Counted from the stretch's first letter, positions 53,691 through 62,459 are shown. The stretch: DNA of 64,000 bases from Nitrosospira sp. 56-18 (GCA_001899235.1 MKVR01000016.1:1-64000), one strand, 5' to 3'. The notes: a model not told the origin generated them from the letters alone. Numbers and translations: made by a program.

Positions 53691-54659
53691 ATGAAAATTT
53701 ATCCAATCAATGACGCGAATTTGCCGGTATCACAAGCATACCGGCCGCAACTCGAACGATTTTTTCAGGGCGGAAATATTTACGTGGTGGAAGCGGCAGG
53801 GGATTACGCGGGATTGCCGCAGCCGATTCTCGATTTGCTGAAAGGCAGAACATCAACGGCATTCCTGAAGTCGCCAAGCTTCTATCCCATGTACTACAAA
53901 GGCTTGCTGGCGAAATTCCTGGTTCATCCGGAAACCGACCTGACCACCATGACAATCGATTCCAATGGCACCACGGCGGCTGGCGTAAGCAGTACCGTCG
54001 GCAAGGCAAACAGGGTCTACAGTATTCCCGGGGCAATCGTCTCCAGAATAGAACCCACTGACACGCCGGTTGCCCATGGCTATCGCGGAGAAATATTTTC
54101 ACCCACGCTCTATGCCCAGAAGCTCGCCTTTGGCACACCCTACAACATCGCCGTGGGCCTCAAGCTATGCTCATGGGATTTCATCAACAGCCCTTCCACG
54201 CGCATGATCATTTTCCAGGTGCGCCAGACGGAAGACCCCGGCGACTATTCCGGCATTCCCCCACTTTTCCTGTCGGTAGTCGGATCGAAATTCCGCATCA
54301 GCTACGCGTATAACGAAGCCGCCATTACCACCGGCCCGGTAACCGAACGCATACTTTATGAATTCGATGCAATCAGCGACCAATGGGTTTATTTTGGCTT
54401 CCGGGCGATTTTCAGCTATACGGGCCAGGGGTATCTCGACGCTTACGTGAACGGCAGCCTCGTGGGCCGATACGATGGCTCGCTGGGGTATAACGACAAG
54501 CTTGGAAACTTCGCAAAGATGGGCTGCTACGACGGAGCGGGAGATGGATTTCCTTCTGGCGTCGCCAGCCGGGAAATCCACTACAAGGGATGCATCTTGA
54601 TAGAGGAAAAAGCCGGTTACTCGCTCCCTGACATGTATGCGGACCTGCAGGCCGTGTGA
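53691..54659 (+). CDS. Phage protein with lectin/polysaccharide-lyase-like jelly roll
   Basis: A 322-residue protein starting two bases after the previous stop. The N-terminal part is unfamiliar. Residues about 125-315 have the strand pattern of concanavalin/polysaccharide-lyase jelly rolls: RMIIFQVRQTEDPGDYSGIP, PLFLSVVGSKFRISYAYN, QWVYFGFRAIFSYTGQGYLD, AYVNGSLVGRYDG, and HYKGCILIEEKAGYS. That fold in a phage tail module usually means a receptor-binding or depolymerase role on host polysaccharide. Catalytic residues cannot be assigned. Confidence 0.7.
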   Translation: MKIYPINDANLPVSQAYRPQLERFFQGGNIYVVEAAGDYAGLPQPILDLLKGRTSTAFLKSPSFYPMYYKGLLAKFLVHPETDLTTMTIDSNGTTAAGVSSTVGKANRVYSIPGAIVSRIEPTDTPVAHGYRGEIFSPTLYAQKLAFGTPYNIAVGLKLCSWDFINSPSTRMIIFQVRQTEDPGDYSGIPPLFLSVVGSKFRISYAYNEAAITTGPVTERILYEFDAISDQWVYFGFRAIFSYTGQGYLDAYVNGSLVGRYDGSLGYNDKLGNFAKMGCYDGAGDGFPSGVASREIHYKGCILIEEKAGYSLPDMYADLQAV

Positions 54660-54711
54660 CGATTGGAACAGGTAAAGCTTTTGGTGAGTTGAATTTTAAA
54701 TGGAATGACGC

Positions 54712-55287
54712 ATGATCAAGTTTCGGACCGACAAGACGGTTAGCCTTATCCGTTATGGTGCGGGAACGATCGCCAGCCTGCCCCGGGAGATCGAGGCGGC
54801 ATTGATAGAGCAGGGCGCCGCCGAAAACTCCCTGGTGGTTTCCAGACCAGTCGAGGTTTTGTCGAGCTCTGCCGCGCCGATCGGAAGCGCATGGACGGGA
54901 GTCGACGAAGTGCTTGCTTCATTCGTCATTCCTCAGGGAATGTTCGGCGTGAACAGCATTCTTCAGATCGAGCCGTTATGGACATTCGCCAGCAGCGCGA
55001 ACAGCAAGATCTGCAGGGTGAGGGTGGGAGGCATCCTGGTTTATTCCGCGACGCGCACCACCTCGACCAGGGAGGCTCCGCTGATCATCCTCGCCAACCG
55101 CAATTCCCTGAGTTCCCAGATACAGCCATATGATACGACTTACGCCACTGCCGGGTCGGGAACTCCCGCTACCTATGCCATTGATTTTTCCATGGCAACC
55201 ACTGTCGAGATCATGGGACAGAGGGCAAATGCGGGAGACGCCTTGACGCTCGAGTATTTCCGTGTTTTGCACTTTGTGGGTGATTGA
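54712..55287 (+). CDS. Phage structural protein, short paralogue
   Basis: A 191-residue protein. MIKFRTDKTVSLIRYGAGTI, ASLPREIEAALIEQGAAENS matches the N-terminus of the 52882 gene; the C-terminal half (RVRVGGILVYSATRTTSTRE, VEIMGQRANAGDALTLEYFR) resembles its jelly-roll half, but the inserted Ig-like module is missing. The pair brackets the polysaccharide-lyase-like gene. It probably forms part of the same tail or decoration assembly. One base separates its stop from the next ATG. Confidence 0.75.
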   Translation: MIKFRTDKTVSLIRYGAGTIASLPREIEAALIEQGAAENSLVVSRPVEVLSSSAAPIGSAWTGVDEVLASFVIPQGMFGVNSILQIEPLWTFASSANSKICRVRVGGILVYSATRTTSTREAPLIILANRNSLSSQIQPYDTTYATAGSGTPATYAIDFSMATTVEIMGQRANAGDALTLEYFRVLHFVGD

Positions 55288-55288
55288 A

Positions 55289-56869
55289 ATGACTACCTGG
55301 TATTTCGATTCGCTCTACGGCTTAGACGCAAATAACGGAAAGAGTCAAGATAAAGCAAAACGATATTATGAGGTCTTCGCTAATGTGGGATTTCCTGGTG
55401 CGGCACAGGGGGATACCTATCTTTTCAAGCGTGGAACCACACAAGCAATTTCTATTTTAAATATAGGAGTGGGATCTGGGGCAGGCACCACGCAGAGAAC
55501 GCGGTATGGTGCTTATGGCATTGCGCAAGTTCCTTATTCAATCTGGACTCCTCCTCCAACTGGAACGCTGAATAATAGCTTTATTCTAAACGGCAGCGGT
55601 AGGAGTTATATCGATTTTGAAGATATGTATTTCGATGCGCTGAACCGCGCTACTTATACTCTTTATCTTGTCGCTAGTGGTGGCACAGGGAATTCGGGTC
55701 ACAGATTTCAGCGATGCTATTTTGCCAATACCGCCCCAGGTGCTAATGGAACAGGGCTATTTTTCGGAGGTACTGATACATCAACGGGAGACACGAGCGA
55801 CTATCTTTTCGAAGATTGCCACTTCCTCAACAATCCCGTTCATGGAATGCTTGTCAATGGCGCACATGGGGTCGTTGTCAGGCGCTGTAAATTTTACGGC
55901 AATGGTTTCAATGCCCCAGCGGGAGGTCACGGATTCTCCAACAAATACCGGCTCCAGGAATTTACCCCGTCAGGATGGATGCAGGCTGGATTGGTCTGGT
56001 ATAGAGCTTTGGCGGCGTATCAGGCCGATGTGTACTATGTCACGACGAAAGTCAGCGGGTATGGCAGGCTCAACAAAAATACAATCAATCCAACTACTCC
56101 TAGTGCCGGCGAATTTGGCGTTTCCGGCGGAAATCTTTATATCAATATCAACTCGGTCACAAATCCGGCTAGTCAATCCGTAAAATATGCCTGGGGGCGC
56201 TGCTGCAATTTATTGGTAGAGGATTGTGAGGCTTATGACAACGTCAACGACCCATCTTCACCTTTTGTTGAGGGTCATGGTTTCGCTTTTGATAACTGGA
56301 CTGACGACTCGGTATTCCGGCGGAATAAGTCATACAACAACGGCGGCAGTGGATTCTCCATTAATATGGGCGACCGCAACATCCTCGAATCCAACATCGC
56401 ATACGGGAATCAGGCATCGGGAGCGGTGCTGGCATCCTCGTGGGGAAGTGTCCTGCGCCACAATACATTTTTCGATAATAATCTGGGTCCATCCGGTATC
56501 CGGAATAATGGGGAAATAAGCGCTTTTCCGAACTGCAAGAATGGCAACATTACGAACAATGTTCTGCGCCATATTGGTGACCGGTTTTATGGTGTCGATA
56601 TTTTCCCTGATGTGACCGGATTTACTGGACAGAACAATTGCATATGCGGCTACCTGAACACGGACCGTGGCTCGGCATTGACCGGCACCATTACCGACAA
56701 TCCGCTGCTCGATGCCCGCCACCGCCCGCAGGCAGGCGCGATCAAGCGTGCCGGGGCCTACCTGGGCGGCAGGGATTTCAGCGGCAGGACGTTCCATAAC
56801 CCTCCGAGCATTGGCGCGGTGGATGCTGCGGCGGAACCGCCGGCACGCTATCTGTTTGTGAAAGCATGA
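55289..56869 (+). CDS. Right-handed beta-helix protein (tailspike-like)
   Basis: A 526-residue protein. After MTTWYFDSLYGLDANNGKSQ (a pattern like other spike starts: FDSxxGxDxNNGxS) it has pectate-lyase-like beta-helix turns: YLFEDCHFLNNPVHGMLVNG, VVVRRCKFYGNGF, LLVEDCEAYDNVND, SVFRRNKSYNNGGSGFSINM, and RNILESNIAYGNQASGAVLA. Phage beta-helices often bind or cleave cell-surface polysaccharide. Codons in most of the gene are visibly richer in A and T than in its neighbours, which suggests separate acquisition. A terminator follows (56907). Confidence 0.82.
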   Translation: MTTWYFDSLYGLDANNGKSQDKAKRYYEVFANVGFPGAAQGDTYLFKRGTTQAISILNIGVGSGAGTTQRTRYGAYGIAQVPYSIWTPPPTGTLNNSFILNGSGRSYIDFEDMYFDALNRATYTLYLVASGGTGNSGHRFQRCYFANTAPGANGTGLFFGGTDTSTGDTSDYLFEDCHFLNNPVHGMLVNGAHGVVVRRCKFYGNGFNAPAGGHGFSNKYRLQEFTPSGWMQAGLVWYRALAAYQADVYYVTTKVSGYGRLNKNTINPTTPSAGEFGVSGGNLYININSVTNPASQSVKYAWGRCCNLLVEDCEAYDNVNDPSSPFVEGHGFAFDNWTDDSVFRRNKSYNNGGSGFSINMGDRNILESNIAYGNQASGAVLASSWGSVLRHNTFFDNNLGPSGIRNNGEISAFPNCKNGNITNNVLRHIGDRFYGVDIFPDVTGFTGQNNCICGYLNTDRGSALTGTITDNPLLDARHRPQAGAIKRAGAYLGGRDFSGRTFHNPPSIGAVDAAAEPPARYLFVKA

Positions 56870-56906
56870 ATTTGTAAGTCATAAATCCTGCGTAAATCCT
56901 GCAATG

Positions 56907-56930
56907 GCCGCCTCCGGGCGGCTTTTTGTT
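56907..56930 (+). terminator. Intrinsic terminator after the tailspike-like gene
   Basis: Stem GCCGCC (56907-56912) with GGCGGC (56917-56922), loop TCCG, followed by TTTTTG. It separates the putative receptor-binding cassette from the scaffold-capsid genes. Confidence 0.85.
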
Positions 56931-57020
56931 TTGGTACGCAGCAATCATGGCAACTATTCGATTCTATCAATTCCGCGCAGCGGACCCGCTCACTGGGTTA
57001 AACAGTTGGAGGAAAAGCCA

Positions 57021-57971
57021 ATGGCGATGAAAACCGATGATCTTACGGATGAAGCAATCACGAATCCCGCGCCGGAGGATGTAGAGACGCTGGGGAACGC
57101 GGCTCCCGCGCCAGACGAGCAGATGGCGAAAGACGAGTCCAGCCCGGAAGAGCAGGAAGGCCCGGCTAACGGCGCGGGGGAAGACGAGCCGATCGTCCAT
57201 ACGAAGAATGGCAAGGGGATCATTCCCTACGGAAGGCATAAAGCATTGCGTGTGGAAAACTCGGTGCTGCGCGAGCAGCTTCAGGCTGCTCAGCTGGAAA
57301 ACAGAAAGGCGGCTGAAAGGCTCGAAACCCTGTTGAAGCAGAAGAATGAGGATGCGCAAGGAATGGATGGCGCAGTCTCCGATGAAGCCCTGGCAAAGCA
57401 TCTCCAAAGGCTGGAAGCAGATATGCCGCAGGTCCACCAGGTCATTACCGCCGTACTGGAGGGAAGCCGGAAGCAAGGCAAAAAACTCGAAAATACGCTG
57501 AATGAGCTGAGGCGCGAGCAGGAAGCATCGGCTCGCGCCCGGCAACTCACCGTGGAGGAGCAGATCGCCGAAGCCAAGGATGGCAACCCGGACCTGGTGC
57601 ACTGGGAAAGCAATGATCCGCAGGCATGGGAGGAAGCGCTGAAACAGGACGAAATTCTCCGGACCAGCAGCAAATGGACGGGAAAGTCTTTTGCTGAAAG
57701 GTTCGAAGAGGTTGCACGCCGCGTGAAGGCAATCATGCCGGAAGCTTCCATGCCAAAGCAAGCCGACCCGGAGCAGACCAGGGTTGACGTACGAGCCAGG
57801 CTTGAAAATGCCCCGGCAAGAAAGCCCACAACCCTATCGGATATCCAGGGCGGAGCCCACCCCGCTTCCGAGCGCGATCAGATCGAAAACCTGAGCCCGC
57901 ATGAACTGGCCAGGCGATTGATGAAGATGCCCTCGCAGCAGGCAGCAGCTTTAAGAGCCGAACTCGATTAA
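57021..57971 (+). CDS. Scaffold-like protein
   Basis: A 316-residue, highly charged and mostly coiled-coil protein directly before the major capsid gene, the position of phage scaffold proteins. N-terminus acidic (PAPEDVETLGNAAPAPDEQM), centre coiled (ENSVLREQLQAAQLENRKAA; NTLNELRREQEASARARQLT), then DPQAWEEALKQDEILRTSSK and a basic C-terminal helix (LARRLMKMPSQQAAALRAEL). It would guide capsid assembly and leave before packaging. GGAGGAAA precedes the chosen ATG; the frame is open upstream but lacks a site. Confidence 0.8.
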   Translation: MAMKTDDLTDEAITNPAPEDVETLGNAAPAPDEQMAKDESSPEEQEGPANGAGEDEPIVHTKNGKGIIPYGRHKALRVENSVLREQLQAAQLENRKAAERLETLLKQKNEDAQGMDGAVSDEALAKHLQRLEADMPQVHQVITAVLEGSRKQGKKLENTLNELRREQEASARARQLTVEEQIAEAKDGNPDLVHWESNDPQAWEEALKQDEILRTSSKWTGKSFAERFEEVARRVKAIMPEASMPKQADPEQTRVDVRARLENAPARKPTTLSDIQGGAHPASERDQIENLSPHELARRLMKMPSQQAAALRAELD

Positions 57972-57986
57972 AAAGGACCCAATGAA

Positions 57987-59258
57987 ATGGCTGAAACAAA
58001 TGTTCCAAGCGGCAGCCCGATTGCCGTAAAACACTATAGCGCCGCGCTTTTCGCCAACACCCTGAAGGGCACTTCAGCCCTGGAAAACCTGGTAGGGCCG
58101 GTCGAGCCTTCCGCCACCATGGAAAAATTTGCCGGCCAGACCCAGCCCGGAATGCCTCTGGTGAGGATCGACAACCTGATGAAAGGCGCAGGCGAGGTGG
58201 TGTCCCTCGACCTGGTCGATACCGTTGGCGGGGAACCGCTAATGGGTGATATCAACCGCGAAGGCAAGGGCAGCACCCTCTCGTTTTCCTCCATGGAAAT
58301 CAAGATCGACCTGGCAAGCAAGGTCATCGACGCGGGCGGCAGCATGTCTCAGCAACGCACCAAGCACAACCTGCGCGAAATTGCCCTGGCGCAATTATCC
58401 GGCTATTTCCCCAGGCTGGACACGCAGGAATCGCTGGTGCATCTCGCCGGCGCCCGCGGGTCGCAGATCGGAACGGACTGGACCATTCCCCTCCAGAGCG
58501 CACCGAATTTCACTTCCGTCATGGTCAATCCCGTCAAGGCGCCCACATTCAACCGGCATTTCGTGGTGAATGGCGCAAACCTGGTTCAAGGCGGGCAGCA
58601 GCTGGGCGCCGTCGTTTCCACGGATCAGCTCAAGCTCAGCCATCTGGATAATTTGCGCAAGCGGATCGACGACATGGACCAGCCCTTGCAATCGGTGAAG
58701 CTGGCCGGGGACAGCGCCGCGCAGACCTCCAGGATGTGGGTGTTCGTCGCCACCCCGAACCAGTATTCGATCCTGCTTACCGAAGGCTCCCTGCGGGCAT
58801 TCCAGCAAAACGCGGTAAACCGGGCGGCATACCTCGATGGCCGGCATCCCCTGTTCGCCGGAGAAGTGGGCATGTGGAATGGCATCCTGGTAATCAAGAA
58901 CGAGCGGGCAATCCGCTTCATGCCGGGAGATACGACCAAAATCGTGACCGCCGCGAACGCACCCACCGCCGCCGAAACCGATCAGGCAATCAATCCGGCT
59001 CTGGCTGCGGGTTATGCGGTGGAGCGGGGTCTCCTCCTGGGGGCACAGGCGCTTGGCGTAGCCTACGGCAGAACCAAGATCAGCGGAATGCAGTTTGGCT
59101 GGAAGGAGCACTGGTACAACTTCGAGAGCAACCTGGAAGTCATGGGGGAAAAAGTATGCGGCAAGGCCAAGGTCCGGCTTTTCATCGATGATGGAACAGG
59201 AACCAAGGTGCCGACCGATTTTGGCGTGATCGCAGTCGATTCCGCTGTATCGCTGTAA
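57987..59258 (+). CDS. Major capsid protein (DUF4043/N4-gp56-like)
   Basis: A 423-residue HK97-fold shell protein of the DUF4043 family (related to N4 gp56). Typical parts: SPIAVKHYSAALFANTLKGT near the start, QTQPGMPLVRIDNLMKGAGE, GDINREGKGSTLSFSSMEIK, QQRTKHNLREIALAQLSGYF, RMWVFVATPNQYSILLTEGS and EHWYNFESNLEVMGEKVCGK. The scaffold gene is 15 bp upstream and translationally linked by position. This family is found in podovirus-like phages and prophages of Proteobacteria. Confidence 0.93.
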   Translation: MAETNVPSGSPIAVKHYSAALFANTLKGTSALENLVGPVEPSATMEKFAGQTQPGMPLVRIDNLMKGAGEVVSLDLVDTVGGEPLMGDINREGKGSTLSFSSMEIKIDLASKVIDAGGSMSQQRTKHNLREIALAQLSGYFPRLDTQESLVHLAGARGSQIGTDWTIPLQSAPNFTSVMVNPVKAPTFNRHFVVNGANLVQGGQQLGAVVSTDQLKLSHLDNLRKRIDDMDQPLQSVKLAGDSAAQTSRMWVFVATPNQYSILLTEGSLRAFQQNAVNRAAYLDGRHPLFAGEVGMWNGILVIKNERAIRFMPGDTTKIVTAANAPTAAETDQAINPALAAGYAVERGLLLGAQALGVAYGRTKISGMQFGWKEHWYNFESNLEVMGEKVCGKAKVRLFIDDGTGTKVPTDFGVIAVDSAVSL

Positions 59259-59313
59259 TCCCCGCAAGCGCTGTGTTCCAGCCTACCAATGCCATTCTTC
59301 AAGGAGTGTATCG

Positions 59314-59760
59314 ATGGCTACTTTCAACGCACCAGATCTGGTTACTAAAAATCGCCACATGGGCGGATATGGCAACGCCGTGGTGGTTTACGGCTCCGTA
59401 ACCCCAGCGGCAGCCGCGGTCGGGGATGTGTACCGCCCGGTCATCATCCCTGGAGGCCTCGACGTGACCGATATCGATATCGTCAACGACGATCTCGATA
59501 CCGCCGGAACGCCCGCTATCGGATGCAAAATCGGTTTTGCGCCGGTCAATGCGAACGAGGGGCCGACGGCCGATGATGCCTATTTTTCCGCAAGTGGCAA
59601 CGTCCTGTTTCGCAATGCAGGGCGTACCACGCTGGCTTTTCAACCCCTCAAGTTCGAAAGGCCGGTATTCCTGACCATCACGGTTACCGCAGCCGCAGCC
59701 ACCTTCGCTGCCGGCAAGGTAACCGCGATCGTCAAGGGCGACGGCATAGGCATCAAGTAA
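59314..59760 (+). CDS. Capsid-associated structural protein
   Basis: A 148-residue protein after the capsid gene: MATFNAPDLVTKNRHMGGYG, VYRPVIIPGGLDVTDIDIVN, ARTTLAFQPLKFERPVFLTI (with one residue variation), TVTAAAATFAAGKVTAIVKG. Such small beta-rich products between the capsid and tail genes of DUF4043 phages are usually decoration or head-completion proteins. AAGGAG lies near the ATG. No sequence-level function is assigned. Confidence 0.7.
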   Translation: MATFNAPDLVTKNRHMGGYGNAVVVYGSVTPAAAAVGDVYRPVIIPGGLDVTDIDIVNDDLDTAGTPAIGCKIGFAPVNANEGPTADDAYFSASGNVLFRNAGRTTLAFQPLKFERPVFLTITVTAAAATFAAGKVTAIVKGDGIGIK

Positions 59761-59867
59761 CAGGGCGGGTGAAAAGCAAACCAGGGCGGCCGCCCTCATA
59801 CCACACCAAGCACGCTAAGCAAGCTAAGAACATCAAACGGAGGCCGCTCCTTTTATGGGAGCCTGAT

Positions 59868-60251
59868 ATGCCATTAGTGAAATACATCGGCAAGACCGTC
59901 AAGACCGACAGCATCGGCCGGATCGGCCTGCGCTGGGAACCGGGCCAGGTTCGCAGCGTGACCGCCGAGATGGCGGAGCGTCTGCTGCCATTTTCCGATA
60001 GCTGGGCGAAAGCAGACAAGCCCGCGGATAACGGGAACGATGACCATCCGGACGGCGCTATCGGCCTGCTCGCGGAAGAAGCGCGGATGGAAGAACCGAT
60101 CCCCGTGGTCGATTTTCACGGCATGGATAAAGTGGCGCTGGCCGAGTTCGCTCAGCGCAACTACAACCAGAAGCTGGACAAGCGCCAGAGCAGGGAGGCG
60201 CTGCGGCAAAAAGTGGTCGCCCTGTTCTCGCAGCACGAGCTGGATAAGTAA
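59868..60251 (+). CDS. Phage head-tail region protein, ends at a MITE
   Basis: A 127-residue, unrecognised protein: MPLVKYIGKTVKTDSIGRIG, QVRSVTAEMAERLLPFSDSW, acidic linker, then VALAEFAQRNYNQKLDKRQS and a helical end. The ATG at 59868 follows GGGAG; an earlier in-frame ATG (59769) adds a Lys/His-rich, unlikely stretch. The TAA stop (60249-60251) is also the first three bases of the inserted MITE copy, so the original C-terminus may have been altered. Confidence 0.65.
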   Translation: MPLVKYIGKTVKTDSIGRIGLRWEPGQVRSVTAEMAERLLPFSDSWAKADKPADNGNDDHPDGAIGLLAEEARMEEPIPVVDFHGMDKVALAEFAQRNYNQKLDKRQSREALRQKVVALFSQHELDK

Positions 60252-60491
60252 TCCTAAATCCGGCAGTCGGCCGCTCGTTTTCAGACTAAGGATATGATCT
60301 ATAAAAACTTTTCTCAGTACTCGGCGCTCATCTATATGGTGAGTTCGCTACATGGCGGATTGTGCAATTTTTGCGGTACATGGCAGCGTTGCAACTCCTT
60401 GGAATGGAATAGCCATTCCGCGTCGCAGCACCTTGCCCTGCACGCCAAAAACCACACACTCCATCCTGTCCAACTGCCGGATTCAGGATGA
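60249..60491 (-). repeat. MITE-like element, copy inserted in the prophage (243 bp)
   Basis: Left end TAATCCTAAATCCGGCAG (60249-60266) and right end CTGCCGGATTCAGGATGA (60474-60491) are inverted repeats differing at two positions from TAATCCTGAATCCGGCAG. In reverse complement it matches the copies at 29074 and 37055. It fills the gap between two phage genes exactly: it supplies the stop of one and the GATG of the other's start. Confidence 0.92.
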
Positions 60492-60832
60492 TGGCATTCA
60501 CCTATCGGTCGGCGGTCGATCTTGCGCGCATCCCGTTGAACGATGCGAGCAAGGACAGATATCCGGATGACATACTGCTGGCGTTCGCCAACCAGGGCGT
60601 GCTGCAGATACTGAAGCGCCGGCCTGATCTTTTCTCCCAGCAATTCGTCCCATGGCCCGATTGGGCCGACGGCGAAAGGCTGCTGGACGATGTTTTTCCG
60701 CTGCCCGCCGGGTACCTGCAAACCGTGGCGGACTACATCACCTTCCGGGCTGAAACGGTGGATGACGAACACGTCAGTTCGGGACGGGCATCCGCATTCG
60801 GCCGATTCTTCGAGGGGGAGATTCCGCTATGA
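60488..60832 (+). CDS. Phage adaptor-like protein (gp6-like)
   Basis: A 114-residue protein in the place of a head-tail adaptor: FTYRSAVDLARIPLNDASKD, YPDDILLAFANQGVLQILKR, LLDDVFPLPAGYLQTVADYI and a short acidic C-terminus. The ATG at 60488 lies within the end of the MITE; the ATG at 60491 is the alternative. The next gene starts two bases after its stop. Family unconfirmed. Confidence 0.65.
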   Translation: MMAFTYRSAVDLARIPLNDASKDRYPDDILLAFANQGVLQILKRRPDLFSQQFVPWPDWADGERLLDDVFPLPAGYLQTVADYITFRAETVDDEHVSSGRASAFGRFFEGEIPL

Positions 60833-60833
60833 A

Positions 60834-61505
60834 ATGGAAAATGCGTTGGTTCCATCCGGAAGGGAGCGCGTACCCGTGAAGCTCTGGAGCGAATTCTACG
60901 ACCTGGTTGCTCCGCATCTGCCCGGTTGCCCATTCGCAGCCATGGACAACGCACTGCGCCAGGCGGCAATTGTCTTCTGTGAACAATCGCTGGCCTGGCG
61001 GTTCGATCATCCGGCCATAGCGATCGAGCCCGGCGTATCTGTCTATCCTTTCGCCCTGCCCGCTGAATCGGCGCTGCATGCGATTCTCCATGCGGTGCTG
61101 GATGGCAGGAAAATTGCATGCTTCGCTGCCGGCAGGGATATGGAGGAACGCAACAGGGCGATCAACCTCCTGCAGGGCGTGCCATCCTGTATTTTTGGGA
61201 GCGCCGATTCTTTCACGCTCGCGCCCGAACCCACCGCAAGCGGGGTTTTGATTCTGAGAGTTGTCCTGAAACCATCCCTAGCCAGCACTGGCCTGGGCGA
61301 CAGGGAATTTGACGAATACCGGGAAGCGATAGCCCATGGGGCGCTGTTCCGGTTGATGTCTTCGCCCAAGAAGCCTTATACCCAGCTTCAACTCGCGTCA
61401 ACCCACCAGGAGCAGTTCGGCATCAAGACCGGCGCTGCTGCCATGAATGCGGAGAGAAGCTACATTCGCCTGCCGCTGCGCACACAAATCAGGGATCGGG
61501 CATAA
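60834..61505 (+). CDS. Phage tail/adaptor protein
   Basis: A 223-residue protein: VPVKLWSEFYDLVAPHLPGC, PFAAMDNALRQAAIVFCEQS, GVSVYPFALPAESALHAILH, and a beta-rich end. The sequence layout (Ala/Leu helices then strands with DREFDEYREAIAHGALFRLM) resembles tail completion or adaptor proteins found after the adaptor gene in P22-like and DUF4043 phages. AGGGGGAG is upstream. No confident family. Confidence 0.6.
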   Translation: MENALVPSGRERVPVKLWSEFYDLVAPHLPGCPFAAMDNALRQAAIVFCEQSLAWRFDHPAIAIEPGVSVYPFALPAESALHAILHAVLDGRKIACFAAGRDMEERNRAINLLQGVPSCIFGSADSFTLAPEPTASGVLILRVVLKPSLASTGLGDREFDEYREAIAHGALFRLMSSPKKPYTQLQLASTHQEQFGIKTGAAAMNAERSYIRLPLRTQIRDRA

Positions 61506-61562
61506 GCTGCCATGAATAAGCCGCAATGAGGTGGACAAGCGCGGATAGACAGGGAAGAAGAT

Positions 61563-62459
61563 ATGGGGCTCAAGTTTTCCAATTTTGGCAAAGCGGTGGT
61601 CAGCTCCGCGCCCGCCGGAAGTACCGGTCTGAATTTCACCGTAGAGGCGGGCAAGGGGCTGCTTTTTCCGGCGCTGGGGTCGGGGGATTATTTCTATGGA
61701 ATATTCAAGGATGCATCGGGCAATCGCGAAATCGTGAAGGTCGAGGCGCGCAATGCGGACAGCCTCACCATCGCCGCGGGCGGCCGGGGAATGGATGGCA
61801 CCGCCGCCCGCAACTGGGCGGCAGGCGATTATTTTGTCGCAGGCATCACCAGCGCCGCATTGCAGGAATCGCTTTCGAATTCCAACCTCATCGCATTGGG
61901 CGGGCTTGCTTCCGCAGCGGATCAGGTGCCGTACTTCACCGGCCCGGGCACAGCCGCGCTGGCCGGACTGAGCGCTTTCATCCGCACCCTGCTGATACAG
62001 GCCGATGCGGCGGCGGCAAGAGCAGCGCTGGGAGCAGCATCAGCCGACCTGATTCAGGCAGGCACCGTCATGCTGTTTTTCCAGGCGGCCGCCCCGGCAG
62101 GCTGGACACAGGTAACCACCCACAACAACAAGGCCTTGCGGATCGTCAGCGGAGCAGGAGGAGGCTCGGGCGGTTCGGTTACGTTTACGAATGCTTTCAC
62201 GACCCAGGCTGTGGGTGGATCGAATAGTGCGACGACACTAACCTCCGGCCAAATACCTTGGCATACACATAACACAATATTTTATGGAACGTCTGGAAGT
62301 GGTATCTCTCCGTCCAGTGGTGGTTCTCCTTTGGGTGGCACATCTATAGCCACTGATGGGGGCATAGGAGGCGGTGGCTCTCACAATCACACTTTCACGG
62401 GCACGGCCATCAATCTGGCGGTGCAATACATCGACCTCATCATTGCGAGAAAGGACTGA
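61563..62459 (+). CDS. Phage tail fibre/collar-domain protein
   Basis: A 298-residue protein. Residues about 1-90 carry SSAPAGSTGLNFTVEAGKGL and SLTIAAGGRGMDGTAARNWA, the repeat-rich start seen in tail fibre proteins; residues about 165-298 are a collar-type domain: AGTVMLFFQAAAPAGWTQVT, KALRIVSGAGGGSGGSVTFT, HTHN and HNHTFTGTAINLAVQYIDLI, with His-rich turns that hold metal in collar domains. It is likely a short tail fibre or receptor-contact protein. GGGAAGAAG precedes the ATG. Confidence 0.82.
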   Translation: MGLKFSNFGKAVVSSAPAGSTGLNFTVEAGKGLLFPALGSGDYFYGIFKDASGNREIVKVEARNADSLTIAAGGRGMDGTAARNWAAGDYFVAGITSAALQESLSNSNLIALGGLASAADQVPYFTGPGTAALAGLSAFIRTLLIQADAAAARAALGAASADLIQAGTVMLFFQAAAPAGWTQVTTHNNKALRIVSGAGGGSGGSVTFTNAFTTQAVGGSNSATTLTSGQIPWHTHNTIFYGTSGSGISPSSGGSPLGGTSIATDGGIGGGGSHNHTFTGTAINLAVQYIDLIIARKD

